Shown here: positions 12,287-26,854 of the stretch, piece after piece
Numbering within the stretch: position 1 is the first letter of the stretch
Layout: every line of letters starts with the position of its first letter
Origin: Diphasiastrum complanatum
Taxonomy: Eukaryota; Streptophyta; Lycopodiopsida; Lycopodiales; Lycopodiaceae
Direction of reading: 5' to 3'
DNA length: 64,000 nucleotides
NCBI GenBank assembly: GCA_029204225.1
Contig: CM055100.1
Span: forward strand, 53,423,763-53,487,762
Position numbers and translations under genes: made by a program
Notes under the pieces: generated by a model
Told to the model about the DNA's origin: nothing
What the model saw: the letters and a program-made list of their open reading frames with translations, nothing else
Database searches by the model: none

Positions 12287-13820
12287 CATCACTATAGGAT
12301 TCAATCTTGAATCCTACATCTCGACAATAGCATAGGCCATAGTCTTCTGTGTTTTGCAGATATTGTAGGGTCCTCTTGGCAAGCTTCTAGTGTGTTGAAC
12401 CTGGATTGACATTGAATTGGCTCAATCTGGGCACTACGTAAGCAATATCTGGCTGCATATTGTCTGCCAAGTACATCAAAGAACTGATAAGTCTTTTGTA
12501 AGGCTTATGCTCCATTGCTTGTCATTTTGCATCGTCTCTGGGATAGTGTTCATTTGTCAGCACCGTGCCAGGAACCATTGGAGTAGGTAGTAATTTGCTT
12601 CTCCTAGGTCCGATATTTTGAAGTGCTTCAAAATATCTGTCTTCACCTGTGCAATCAGATTGTCACTTCATGAAATTAGTGTGTCATCTACATAGACATT
12701 GATTATGATGATCTTTCCATTTATGACTTTCACATAAACCTTGTAGTCAACCATTAAAGGCTAGAAACCCAAGGATCTTAATGCATGGTCCTTCTTCTTG
12801 TACTACTACCTAGCGAACTGTTTCAGTCCATAGATGCTTCTGTGCATTCTGCAGACATAGTCAACAAGTGACTTGCATGTAAAACCTGGTGGCTATCCAT
12901 GTAGACCTCTTCTTTCAACTCCCCATTCAGGAATGTTGTCTTTTCATCTGTGATGTGGATCTTCGGATCGTAGGCAGCTGCATATGCAAACAATATGCGT
13001 AGAGATGTGTGCTTCGTAACAAGAGAAAAGGTCTCTATATAGTCATACCTCTGTGAGAAGCCTTTTGCAACTAGCCTGCCTTTGTATCTTAGTACATTGT
13101 TGTCTGGTCCATACTTATGCTTGTAGATCCACTTACACTTGATGGTCTTTCTGTCAGCTGGTAGTGGCTTGAGAGTCCATACTTCATTTTGCTTCATGGA
13201 GCCCATCTCGTCTTCCATGGCCCTGATCCATTTGTCCTTGTCCGGACAGTTGATGGCTTCTTCGTAAGTTTGTGCTTCTTGAGTAGAAGATGAGTTGTCA
13301 AGTATATATCTGATTGGGGCACTTCTTTGTCTTGCAAATCTCCTTGGAAATAATATAGGCTCAACAATTGCTTTACTTTTGTCCTGTCTGCTGGCAGCAG
13401 AGCTTCGGTGTGTTGCAGGTACTGATATATCAGTTTACTCCTCATCCGAACTATCATTCAGTTTGTCTAGAATTTGAACATCTTCATCTGGATTCTTAGG
13501 GTTTTCTCCCTCTATCGATGTGGGCAGGTCATAATATTTTTTGCTGAGAACTTCATAGCTGATCGGATCTTGCTCAACCATTGTTCTTGTCTTGTCAAAT
13601 TTGATGTCTATGATAATCTTCACTTCATTGGTTTGAGGCATGTATACTCTATAATATGCAGAATGTATATCATAGCCAACCAAAAATCCTTGCTCCACCT
13701 TTTCATCTAGCTTCTTCCTCTTCTTATCTGGTATGTGTGCATATGCTACACATCCGAAGATTCGAACATGAGCGAGATTCGGCTTGCTTTTGCACCATAC
13801 CTCATGTGGGGATATGGTCA
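12287..13820 (-). pseudogene. Ty1/copia element C fragment (integrase end, RT, start of RNase H)
   Basis: Minus strand. In coding order: the integrase C-terminal region 13821-13435 (SPHEVWCKSKPNLAHVRIFG, KKLDEKVEQGFLVGYD), an acidic linker, RT from about 13218 (KCKWIYKHKYG, RLVAKGFSQR, ETFSLVTKHTSLRI, TTFLNGELKEEVYMD), then decayed RT to about 12287. Near 12450 the conserved region before RNase H is visible (QPDIAYVV, RLSQFNVNPGSTH). Several stops and shifts occur, and the YVDD region near 12690 is degraded. It is cut at 12287 by A's 3' LTR and at 13820 by unrelated AT-rich DNA. It is a different family from B, so A's two flanks do not come from one element. Confidence 0.88.
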
Positions 13821-13985
13821 AGATTTAGGGTTTAGTATTTGATTTGACATAAGGCTTATACTAGCATTATGTTTCTTTTTTGCAGATTTTGTCATGTAGG
13901 TTGTTGGAAGAAGTGAGTATTTTCATTCCGACTTGCTATTGACTATGTTTTAGGTAGTTGCATTAAGTTAACGCGTATCATAATT

Positions 13986-14306
13986 TTGCAGATGGTGAAG
14001 GTCATTGTCAATCGACGAACATTCGTGTGGGACTTTATGGAGCGATTTGTTTTGGGCGATAGTGAATACATCTGCACAATTATTTGGTTGTTGGAGCAAT
14101 ACGCGAAGTTTTTAAAGGAACAACAAGACTTCGGATATTTGATTCCACAACGACACCAATTGTTATTAGATGTGTATTTGCTAGTACAAAATCTCACATA
14201 CATTCATAAAATAGTATTGGTTGTAGATATTACTGATGCATCACAGATGATAGATAGCTTGGTGTGCTCCAAGCCTTTGGATGTGATTTGGGAGAGGAAT
14301 TTTTGA
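13986..14306 (+). CDS. Unrecognised 106-codon ORF
   Basis: An open frame of 106 codons (MQMVKVIVNRRTFVWDF..., ending ERNF) with plausible amino acid composition and no simple repeats. I do not recognise it. The ATG is preceded by ATAATTTTGCAG, which looks like a 3' splice site, so it could be an exon fragment or part of a transposon gene. No neighbouring exon, promoter or domain supports it, and AT-rich DNA can give frames of this size by chance. Confidence 0.2.
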   Translation: MQMVKVIVNRRTFVWDFMERFVLGDSEYICTIIWLLEQYAKFLKEQQDFGYLIPQRHQLLLDVYLLVQNLTYIHKIVLVVDITDASQMIDSLVCSKPLDVIWERNF

Positions 14307-14580
14307 GAAGTATTGATTTTTTGAAGAAAAATATAATGTATTCGCTTTTTTAAATTTTGTGTATGTGGAATTTTTTTTCTTCTTGATGGCACAAAACTCA
14401 GGGTTGTACCCATACTAATGCATCTTCCACATGTTTTTCATAGTGGATATGTGGCTTTCTACAGATAGAATGGCTTTACATGTTTTCTATGCATAAATAG
14501 CTCAAAGTGGCTAATCTTTTGAAGTTTGCATTGCATGTGATTATAAACCACATATTAAAATTTTGAAATTGAGAGCATGG
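14307..14580. other. Anonymous AT-rich DNA
   Basis: No feature is recognised. Confidence 0.5.
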
Positions 14581-14594
14581 TCTTCTGAAATGTA

Positions 14595-14702
14595 CATACA
14601 TTCTCACACATACACATACATGTACACATGCACACACATATGCATACATGTACACATTGCACATGCACATGCATAGACACATACATGTTCGCATGCACAA
14701 TG
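14595..14702. repeat. Cryptic ACATRC-type repeat
   Basis: Interrupted runs of ACACAT, ACATGC and ATACATGTACACA. It is a degenerate CA-rich microsatellite. Confidence 0.8.
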
Positions 14703-14740
14703 AAAGAAAGTTCATGCGACACATAAGAGTGCTTAAAATC

Positions 14741-14846
14741 TAAACCCTAAAATCTACAAAGAACATAACATTAAATTAAACTCTTCGGTCTATAAACCCT
14801 AAAATCCACAAAGAACATAACATTAAATCAAACTCTTCTATCTATA
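14741..14846. repeat. Tandem duplication, about 52-bp unit
   Basis: Two adjacent copies, each containing AACCCTAAAATC, ACAAAGAACATAACATTAAA and AAACTCTTC, differing at a few bases. Confidence 0.88.
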
Positions 14847-14859
14847 ACTTTTCTTGCTC

Positions 14860-15240
14860 TCTTTGTCTCTCACACACATCTTTCTCTTTCTCCCTCACTC
14901 TCTCACGATCATAAATCACTAAGACACATATTTGTGTTTAACTACACAAAATATACAATACAAGGAAGACAATATATAAGAAAAAGCTACAAAGAAAGAA
15001 ATCTTAGTTGAAAACAAAAGAATCATACTTGGAATGAGAAAAATGGAATTGATAGAGTTGAGAAGAAATGTAAAAGCCGATCTCCAACAATCTCCTACAA
15101 GAATAAAAAATAAGAGAAACCTAGAAAAATGGTGCGGCTTTGAGAATAATCACGGATATCGAATTTCGACATCTGTAAAATCTGTCGAATTTCGACATGC
15201 GCTTTATGCTTCTTCTTTTTTATGCATGGACAAGTGATGT
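14860..15240. repeat. Long direct repeat, copy 1
   Basis: Matches 16255-16620 in the same orientation: CTCTC(A/T)C...TCATGATCAT, AATCTTAGTTG, GAAACT/GGAATTGGTAGAG, ATTCACG and GTCATCAA. Both copies follow a CT/CA-rich microsatellite, so the repeat unit probably included the array. Confidence 0.6.
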
Positions 15241-15430
15241 CATCAATTAAAAAGTTGCAGTGTCTTGAAAATGGGATGTCGGATTGCGAGATATTTATTA
15301 TTTGTTGAAATCCGACATCCGTAAAATTTTCAGCAAAGTTTTTTTTTTTGTTTGTCGGATTTCTACAGATTATATATGGCAGATTCCGATGGATTATGAA
15401 TTTTTTTGAATTCGTCGGAGCCTAGTGTTG
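15110..15430. repeat. Cluster of GTCGGATTTCGAC-type motifs
   Basis: The short palindrome-like motif (GTCGGAATT/ATTTCGAC variants) occurs many times here and again at 17560-17850. Clustered short motifs are typical of subterminal regions of CACTA DNA transposons. No transposase is seen. Confidence 0.45.
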
Positions 15431-16236
<806 letters not shown>

Positions 16237-16254
16237 ATCCTAAGTTGCACACAC

Positions 16255-16617
16255 ACTCCTTATTATCTTTCTCTCTCACTCTTTCATGATCATCATTAAT
16301 TACTTAGACCAAATATTGTGCTAATCTAAGCAAAATTTACAATTCAAAAAATATATCAAAATTAATAAAGAAGAAAATCTTAGTTGTGTGTGTGTGTGTG
16401 TGTGTGTGTGTATAGATATCTGACTTGACAAGAGCTCAAACAAATGAAACTGGTAGAGTAAAAAAAAGCACAAAAAAATTTATCTTCAAGAAAATCATGT
16501 GAGACTTCAACATTATTCACGATTGTCAAATTTTGGAGGAATTTACAAAATGCCAAACATCCACGTGTTACTATCGATTTTTTTATGAATAAACTGCTAA
16601 TGTCATCAACTTTATGT

Positions 16618-16620
<3 letters not shown>
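16255..16620. repeat. Long direct repeat, copy 2
   Basis: Partner of 14860-15240. It carries an extra (TG)n array (16385-16411) that the first copy lacks. Confidence 0.6.
16385..16411. repeat. (TG)13 microsatellite
   Basis: Pure TG array inserted after CTTAGT, where copy 1 of the long repeat has no array. Confidence 0.95.
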
Positions 16621-17919
<1,299 letters not shown>

Positions 17920-19116
17920 AATGACAATACCAATATATAAATTTCATGTTGAATCTTCAACATGATAAAAAAATAATATCATTGAAACTTTTAGAATATA
18001 AAGTGTATGTATAGCCAAAGTAATATAGTTATATGTATGAACTTTTTGCAAACAATATTTGTTGGTGAAATCTATTATATGAAAGATTTTAGCTACTAAG
18101 AGCTCTAAGTTGTAGAATTTTCAAGGAATCAAATTAAAAAACTGACAAGTTTTAGAAACCGTAGGATTTTAGGAGCACTAACTTTTGGTCGAACATTCTA
18201 AATGCAACATTTGGATGATTATTAGTTAAAATTCTAATAGAATCTAGTGCAGTATGCAGATCACATCAATCAATCACCATAGCCACTTCTCACAAGCTCT
18301 CAAAGATGGCACAACAAAGTTATAGAATACAAAGAGAAAACTACACATATACCAAAAGCGCCAACATGCATGGGTTCGACAAGTGTCAATAGCAATGCCA
18401 TCAGAAATACACTATACATGCTAATTTCCCTACGTGTGGCTACTCGGCTAACCCAAGTAGTTGGCTATTGATAAGTCAATGATGGGTCACATCCTGGTCA
18501 CAACTGTATATAGAAAAACTAAGCAACTATACACTAATTACAATATCACATTTGAAGCTTACATAAAATGTATATCAGATTAACTCTGATTTCTAACTGT
18601 CTCCCTTAAGCTCAAATGTGATAGAGGTAATGAATGAATGTATGCAAACCTCACCATAGGCTATACGTGAGTAGCTCGCCCATCTCCCAGAGAATTTGAT
18701 GATAATATGCCTGTCCTACATCCCATGTAGACTCAACTTTCCATTCTTGACATTGCCAACTCTGATTTGACCAGTATATAGGCCTCCCACCAAGGAGCTT
18801 ATCTCCTCACTATATCCATCATGTCAACCAAACCAAAAAAAATGCAAACTAGATCCACTGTTATGATGATCAACTCACCCACGATCCATATTAGCACCAG
18901 CTGGTCACCAGATATCCATTACCCGCTAATAGTTCCCCCAAGAATCTGTTCACCTATAGTGCAACTAGACTCCAATTGGATCTAACCAAACAGCTGCATC
19001 CTGCTTACAAATCATAATGAATAGAAACAACATTTGATGCCAACCTGGAGATCATTGTGCATGTAACTATGCAGCTCACCTGATAACTCACCAAAGTATC
19101 AAATTCACGTACAAAT
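17920..19116. other. Anonymous DNA, possible minus-strand element end
   Basis: No ORF is recognised. On the minus strand 18600-18625 reads TTTGAGCTTAAGGGAGAC, which resembles a copia PPT. The CACATTTGAAGCTTA near 18551 and TAAGCTCAAATGTG near 18608 form an imperfect inverted repeat. Either could mark an LTR, but no paired LTR is seen. Confidence 0.3.
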
Positions 19117-20440
19117 ATGAATGCTCAGTTGCATCATCATGAAGAACCCTTCAAGATGATTGAACTGGAAGCACCGCAAACAGAATTGCTCATGAATATT
19201 TTGTCTAGTAAGATCAATATCTCATTGGGAGAGTTCCTGAAGTTGGTGCCAAAAGCAAAAGAAGTATTAGTGCAAAAGTTATCTCAAGCTGAACTAGAAG
19301 TCCATCAGGAGCCACTTTTTTGTGCTGAATTTGAAGAATCTAATGAAGTACTCCATGTCGGAACAGCTTGGAAAAGTGAACAAAAAAATATCACCCTTTC
19401 GATACAACATAGACAGTTTCCTAATGAAGCAGCTGTGATAAATGGCGGTTCGAGAGATAATTAGATTTCTACAAAGCTATGTGCAAAATGGGGCCTTACA
19501 AAGATAAAACCTGCGACTTTTGCCATTAAAGCTAGTTGACCAAATGACAGCGTCCACGAGGAATGGTTGAAGATATACCTGTCAGAATTGTCGGAGTACA
19601 ATTCGTCATTATTTTCATAGTAATGGACTTACCAGAAGCACCAAATGTCTACCGAGTCCTATTGGGACACCCATGGTTACGAGTTGTGCAAGTAATTCAT
19701 AACTGGGGTACCGAAAAAAAAACTTTTGAAAATCGTGAACGTGCAGTCAAGGTTGATCTTGCAACTTGGACTATCAAACTAGTGGTTCAAAAAGAGGATG
19801 ATGATTCATCAACAATGGATCATACTTGTGATCGACCAGTAAAAAATTTGGGAGTTCATTACGATTCTTAAATTGATACTGTCAATTGGAATGAAGCTCT
19901 TGCAATGATTGACTGTACAACATGATATATGTGTCAACAAGATAATCAGTCAGATTTGAGCGAGATCTCATTACTGGATCGAACCTTGGATACACCGATC
20001 ACTTTTCCATTGAATGTGCTGAATGTAACTTGGATATCAACGGAGCCTATACCAGATCCGATTGAAGATGAAATCATTCCTATGAGTCATGCCTTGACTT
20101 ATGATGACAATGCGGAACTTATTGATGAGCAGATAGTTATTGAACACACCATACCTTTAGTACCTGATGTAGTTCCAAAGGTTACAAAGTTTTATCGTTG
20201 TAATCCTAATGTTGCAAATCTGATAAAGAAAGAGCTTCAAAGACTGCTTGACGCCGATTTCATTTATGAGATTGAGCATACAGAATGGGTTTCACCGATT
20301 GTCATTGTTCCTAAGAAGAATGGGAAATTGAGAATTTGTGTGAATCTCAAGGCCTTGAACAAAGTGATGTGGAAGGATCACTTTCCGTTATCTTTTACTG
20401 AAAGCATTTTGGACCGCCTTGCTGGAGCGGAAGCTTATAG
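19117..20440 (+). pseudogene. Ty3-like protease and RT N-terminal fragment (element K)
   Basis: Three plus-strand frames. 19117-19464 resembles the spacer before protease (LLMNILSSKINISLGEFL). 19563-19871 carries the retropepsin C-terminal part (RVLLGHPWLRVVQVIHNWG). 19929-20440 carries the RT start: EQIVIEHTIPLVPDVVPKV, IKKELQRLLDADFI, then WVSPIVIVPKKNGKLRICVN. PR preceding RT, and the type of RT motif, place it in Ty3/Metaviridae rather than copia. The protease active-site part is not clear, stops separate the frames, and RT stops being recognisable at about 20440, before the YLDD block. RNase H and integrase are absent. Confidence 0.82.
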
Positions 20441-20444
20441 CTTC

Positions 20445-21463
20445 AACTCAGTTGGCAAAGGCCAAAGCAACCATCAACGAATATGAAAAGGCTGTCGCTC
20501 AAGTGTTGGAAGCCGGGCCTCAAATTCTAGTTTCGGTCATGTCGTAGTTATCCCCTCCGCACCAAGCTGACACACCTATGGATACAGGGTTGGATTCGGG
20601 CATGGACCAGGGTGGAGTCCCTGAAGTTGCAGAAAAATAGCCAGCTCCACAGGAAATGCAACCAGGGCCATCTTCATCAAGGACCACACCATTGTTCAGA
20701 AGACCAATCAGCGTCAAGGACCAGATCTAGAGCCTTTTAGCGCAACATCCTCATGAGTCCTCGCGTGGTGGTTGGGTCCTCAACTTTAAGACCTCTAAAA
20801 TAGAGGCTAACAAAGAATTGGATAAAATACCCACATTAGGAGAGCAGCCAGCTTGGAGAGTTACAGTTTTTGAGAAAACTCCGGAATCCATCAGGAGTTA
20901 TGTGGCCAGCCCTCACCAATTGCGCATAGATCCATGTTACGTACCAATGTCGCGTAGGAATAAATGAAAGAATTTGGGATTGGCCATGGACAAAATTACT
21001 ATCCATGCGTCGAACTGGCCAATTATCCACCAACCTTACAGTTGAGAAATTTCAGTGGATTTCCATCGGGCACTACAAGCATAACAGTGGGATTATATAC
21101 ACTCTTCTGATCCGACAGTGAGGCAATCAGCGCTCTTTGCAAAAAATTTGACTCTATTGACATCCGTGGCACGCAATGGAATGATTGCCTTCCTCCTTTG
21201 ACATTCGATCCGAATAAGCCAATGGCGTCAGAGAGCATTAAGTATCAGTTGCTGGTGGCTAGATTGTATTTCCGTGTCGTAATGATGGGAGGCTCCTGGG
21301 AATCTCGATTTACAGCCTGGACAACCTCAAAATGGATCGCCGAAGCCCATCGTTGTTTTTTGCCGCACAATTTAGATTTCAACATTGCTCGACTCGATTT
21401 CCTGGAGAAGGTGCAGTATCATTTAATAAAGATTCGGCATGGGGCAAATAAAAGCCCACAGTA
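20445..21463 (+). pseudogene. Unclassified retroelement ORF, family shared with J (copy K)
   Basis: Directly after the Ty3 RT fragment a different reading begins: a helical stretch (LAKAKATINEYEKAVAQVLE), a proline/serine-rich stretch, then GGWVLNFKTS, AWRVTVFEKTPESIRSYVAS, IDPCYVPMSRR and, after decay, FDPNKP...VARLYFRVV and WESRFTAWTTSKWI, ending near 21463. Element J has the same blocks in the same order (35020-35640): GGYTLPDF, QWRRATMLENAHAFEHYIAA, VNPTYYPIRRR, LDLNKP and VARLYYRVV. I do not recognise the domain. No CCHC knuckle, protease or polymerase motif is seen. Stops and frameshifts break it. It sits immediately before a PPT and an LTR. Confidence 0.65.
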
Positions 21464-21502
21464 ACTGCATCTCATAGGTGTCGTGGGACCGCCACCACTT
21501 TT

Positions 21503-21513
21503 GGTGGGGGAAA
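21503..21513 (+). other. Polypurine tract of element K
   Basis: GGTGGGGGAAA precedes the candidate LTR start TGTCGGAGGG. Confidence 0.65.
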
Positions 21514-21514
21514 C

Positions 21515-22000
21515 TGTCGGAGGGTTTGCAGATCCCAAGGAGATGCTAAACCTGGTTAATAAGTGAGAGGGATTTGGCACCTTACGTGTGTAAGTCCAAC
21601 CCCATGATCACATAGAGATTTGATTAACTAGAAAGTTGATAAAAAGACTTTAGGCCTTTTTGCGGGACTTTTAATGTCGCAGGGCCTAAATGTCAAGTTA
21701 GTGAATAAAGTTGGGTTTCCCTCCAATTTGGATGGTTCCCACTCTTTTTAAATTTGAATAGTTAGGGAGGCAGAAATGGATCAATAGGATTCAGAGGCCA
21801 GGGTCCTCCTCTCTACTATAAAAAGAGACCAACTCGAGTTTGCTACACATGTACATATCTTCATTTCAATAAAGCAGATTGGTTCTATTGTGAAATGGAT
21901 TTATGAATGTCCTTGCTCTCTATCATTTTTCCTCCATCTCTCATGCTTTTATTGTGTTTTGCTAACTGTTAGATTTGATTGTTATTGGAATTGCATGTTT
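21515..22000 (+). repeat. Candidate 3' LTR of element K
   Basis: Begins TGTCGGAGGG after the PPT. It contains a TATA box (TATAAAAA, 21817) and an AATAAAG polyadenylation-like signal near 21869, as expected for an LTR. The right end is not defined because no second LTR is present. Confidence 0.5.
21817..21824 (+). promoter_or_regulatory. TATA box in the K LTR
   Basis: TATAAAAA followed about 50 bases later by AATAAAG. This is a compact promoter plus polyadenylation arrangement typical of LTRs. Confidence 0.5.
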
Positions 22001-23864
<1,864 letters not shown>

Positions 23865-24300
23865 CGATACCCAAAATCAGAATTTTTTGATACAGAAGCT
23901 ACTTGAAAAAATTGCAATTTTTTGATATCCAAAATCAGAATTTTTCGATACCCAAAATCATATTTTTTTCAATATGAGATTGACTCGAGAACATTTATAG
24001 TTTTTTTATACCCAAATTCAAAAAAAATTGATGTCCAAAAGCAAAAAATTTCGATACGAGATCGACTCGAAAAATTTGGAATTTTTCAATACCCAAAATC
24101 AGAAAATTTTGAAATTTGTAATTTTTTGATACCCAAAATCAATATTTTTCGATACCCAAAATCAGAATTTTTTGATACGAGATCAACTCAAAAAATTTGT
24201 ACTTGTGCGATACCCAAAATCAGAATTTTTCGATATGACATCAACTTAGAAAATTCGTACTATTTCAATACCCAAAATCAGAATTTTTTGAGTCATTGTA
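23865..24300. repeat. AT-rich minisatellite, unit about 22 bp
   Basis: A dozen or more degenerate copies of GATACCCAAAATCAGAATTT, some broken by GAGATCGACTCGAAAA. Unit length varies and copies diverge strongly. Confidence 0.85.
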
Positions 24301-24365
24301 TAATTTCTCAAGTCAGTGTATATTTTTTGAGTCTTTGTATATTTTCAATATACTGTAAATTTTGA

Positions 24366-24720
24366 TACTATCGGTTAGAAATCTGAACCACGACGCCATG
24401 TTAGTAGTCCGCCTACTTTGTACATTCAAAGATGGTTGTAATAAATGTAACAAATAGCATTTAATGCTAATTACATAATTAGCAAGTAGAAGATATATGT
24501 ATATCAATTAGAACGATCAATGGACTGAGTGAGACTCTCAATTCTATTTAGAATTATTTTGCTAGTGTTATTACACTCAACGAACAAGCTGAAGTTATTA
24601 CTTCAAACTATTGTACTCATTTTCAATCAATCAGAGTGCAAATTTTGTCTACACTACCTTTTCGTTCATTTGCTCATTTGTATTGAATTCTTCTTCTTGA
24701 TAGTTTGTTGGTAACTGACG
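24366..24720. repeat. LTR-like segment shared with 44014-44078
   Basis: GCTGAAGTTATTACTTCAAA and the following TTGTACTCA recur at 44033. In both places an AT-rich minisatellite lies upstream, so both may be LTRs of one family (see element G). No PBS or PPT is visible here. Confidence 0.4.
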
Positions 24721-24769
24721 TGTTTCCGATCCTCAACCACTGCTCGCTCCAACTTCTGCTACCGATCTT

Positions 24770-24950
24770 CTGATAGTTTCAGGGCACCTCTGATTTTACA
24801 CTGCATTAGGACCGCATGAAAACAATTGCGACCATTTGAGACTGCAAAGGACCGCATTAGATCCATTTGCGGCCATTTGACGGCCATTTGAGAGCACTTC
24901 CGACCATTTGAGACTGCATTAGGACCGCCCGTCAACGACGGGCACTCTTT
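24770..24950. repeat. Repeated GACCGCATT / CCATTTGAGACTGCA motifs
   Basis: The phrases GACCATTTGAGACTGCA and AGGACCGC occur twice about 70 bases apart, with further partial copies (GCGGCCATTTGACGGCCATT). They end in a small inverted repeat CCCGTCAACGACGGG. They could be protein-binding repeats or a DNA-transposon subterminal region. Confidence 0.6.
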
Positions 24951-25744
24951 ACTATATATATATACACACACATATAGACATAGCCATCAGTGTCCCCTAG
25001 ATCGCTAGCAAAACACCCATCATAGTGTTTGCCCAACCGTGCAATCTCCATCAGCCCTCCAACCTAGAGCTGGCTCTCAAACCTTCATGCTTTGTCCATT
25101 TGTGTTTGTAGCATCCTGATTCCATCCTGAATCACCCATGTAAGTCATGTCCATTCAATGACTCAAGTCCAATATGGGATAGCTACTCTCTTATGATCAT
25201 CCCATGTCATTATGCAATCCATCCCTATCATGTATCCCATGCCATTCTGGATCTCGAAGATCTAAGCATCTACCCTATGGTGTGTTGACGTTTTGGATTG
25301 ATTGTATTGATATATCACAGATTCACATACCAAACGTGTCTGTCTTAACCTTTAGGATCATGAAGGGGACGTGACCTGCCTACGTTTCACATGGACAATA
25401 TCACATTTTTCTGACCTACATTTAACTCCACAATCTTATAGTATTATCTCACCAAATGGTACGTGGATTGGTGAGCTTGAGATGCTTTGGAAGCAGAGCA
25501 ATAGCGATGGTAGAGATGGAATGAGAGTAGCAAGTGATAGGAGGGAAAATAGAGTGCATAGGAGAGGCTTGCGGGAGAGGTATAAATAGCTGCAGTGGTT
25601 GCAAATGGATTGTTGCCTTGTGGTCATGGTATTTGATCCATTTTCTGAGATGGGTGGTGGTGAATTCTCAGACAAATCCATCAGATTTGGTTGTGTCGAT
25701 GTCTAGGGAAGATTTCAAGGAGCTGGGTTTCTTTACCAAGAATC
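24951..25744. other. DNA left of the LRR fragment
   Basis: A 72-codon and an 80-codon frame overlap here, but neither shows a recognised domain. Part may be the decayed 5' coding region of the LRR receptor. Confidence 0.35.
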
Positions 25745-26240
25745 AAGGTAGAGGTGCTGGGATGGAGTGGCAATGATCCCTTTGGCAGCTGGACCTATAT
25801 CCAATGCCAAGGGATCAGAGCTACAAGCATATCTACATCAGGCATTGGGCTAAGATAAATGCTTATACATGATCTAAATAAGCTTTCTCAGCTGCAATAC
25901 CTTGGGTTCCAGAAAAACTCTTTGCCTGGGCCTCTCCCTTCTCTGAATGGCTTGCATGCACTACATATAGTGTACCTAGATGACAATAATTTTGACTCTA
26001 TTCTAGCTGATTTCTTCGAAGGATTGAGTAGCTTGCATGCAATCTATTTGGATAACAATATGCAAGTGTGGGTTGGCTGCTTTTGCCAAATCTCAGTGAG
26101 TGCAAGGCATTGTTGAACCTTTCTCTTACTAATACCAACTTGAGTGGATCGGATCCCACCCTATTTGGGTAGTATTGCTAGCTTGAGAGTGTTAAATCTA
26201 CTACATTCAGAGATGAATATGGCGATCACAAATGAGACAA
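25745..26240 (+). pseudogene. LRR receptor kinase ectodomain fragment (TMK-like)
   Basis: Reading through frame breaks gives an N-terminal LRR cap (GNDPFGSWTYIQCQG near 25770), then LRR units in 25859-26116: LSQLQYLGFQKNSLPGPLPS, LHIVYLDDNNFDSI and LSSLHAIYLDNN. A further repeat (GSIASLRVLNLL) follows near 26165-26200. The spacing and the phrase YLDDNNF resemble TMK-type receptor kinases, which are plasma-membrane receptors in auxin signalling. Signal peptide, transmembrane segment and kinase domain are absent. It is truncated, has stops and shifts, and sits beside a Helitron helicase remnant, so it may be a captured gene piece rather than the relic of a resident gene. Confidence 0.7.
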
Positions 26241-26840
26241 CTAGATACGATGTTCCCACTGGGAATGAATCAAAATCTTTGATTACGTTTGCACACAAAC
26301 ATGATGAAAGGGATACCTTAGCAGACAAATGTGATGAAAGGGAGGCAATCCTGGAATACGGCACTATTTTTGCCAGTGATGCAGTTATGGATATCGAACA
26401 TAAGTCTGAAGCAATCACTACTTTAGTGAGTTCAAGCTCCAAGAGGGAGTGCGGAAGCGCAGAGGGAGTGCGGAAGCGCAGAGGGAGTGTGGAAGCTATG
26501 ATAACTAGTACATGTTTCTTACTAATACCAGCTTGAGTGGGTTGGATCCCTCCCTATTTGGGTAGTATGGCCAGTCTGAGAGTGTTGAATCTACTACATT
26601 AAGAGATGAATATGGCGATCACAGATGAGAGAGCTAGGTACGATGTTTCCACCGGGAATGAATCAAAATCTTTGATTACCTTTGCACACAAACGTGATGG
26701 AAGGGATACCTTAGCAGACAAATGTGATGAAAGGGAGGAAATCCTAGAATATGGCACTATGTCTGCTAGTGATGCAGTCATGGATAGCGAACGTAAGTCT
26801 AAAGCAATCACTTTTTTAGCGAGTCCAAGCTAGCTCTGCC
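26120..26840 (+). repeat. Tandem duplication of the LRR fragment end, period about 395 bp
   Basis: 26120-26450 and 26516-26840 are direct copies (roughly 90 percent by eye) containing TTTCTTACTAATACCA, CCCTATTTGGGTAGTAT, GGGAATGAATCAAAATCTTT and GCAGACAAATGTGATGAAAG. Between them lies a 14-base unit repeated about three times (GAGGGAGTGCGGAAGC type). Each copy holds a 75-100-codon acidic frame (DTLADKCDERE...LEYGT) that I do not recognise. Confidence 0.9.
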
Positions 26841-26854
26841 TCGATAACCTTACT

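Noticed and set aside
13295-13477. Plus-strand frame opposite element C
   Set aside because: A shadow of the minus-strand copia reading, which has clear motifs.
14741-14800. Interstitial telomere repeat (AACCCTAAA)
   Set aside because: Only one AACCCTAAA word occurs per 52-bp unit; there is no tandem TTTAGGG array.
19117-20440. Endogenous pararetrovirus (caulimovirid)
   Set aside because: No movement or coat protein motifs are seen, and a PPT-LTR structure follows. A Ty3-like LTR element explains it better.
23865-24300. CRISPR-like array
   Set aside because: Units are degenerate, contiguous and AT-rich without unique spacers, and the rest of the window is plainly plant.
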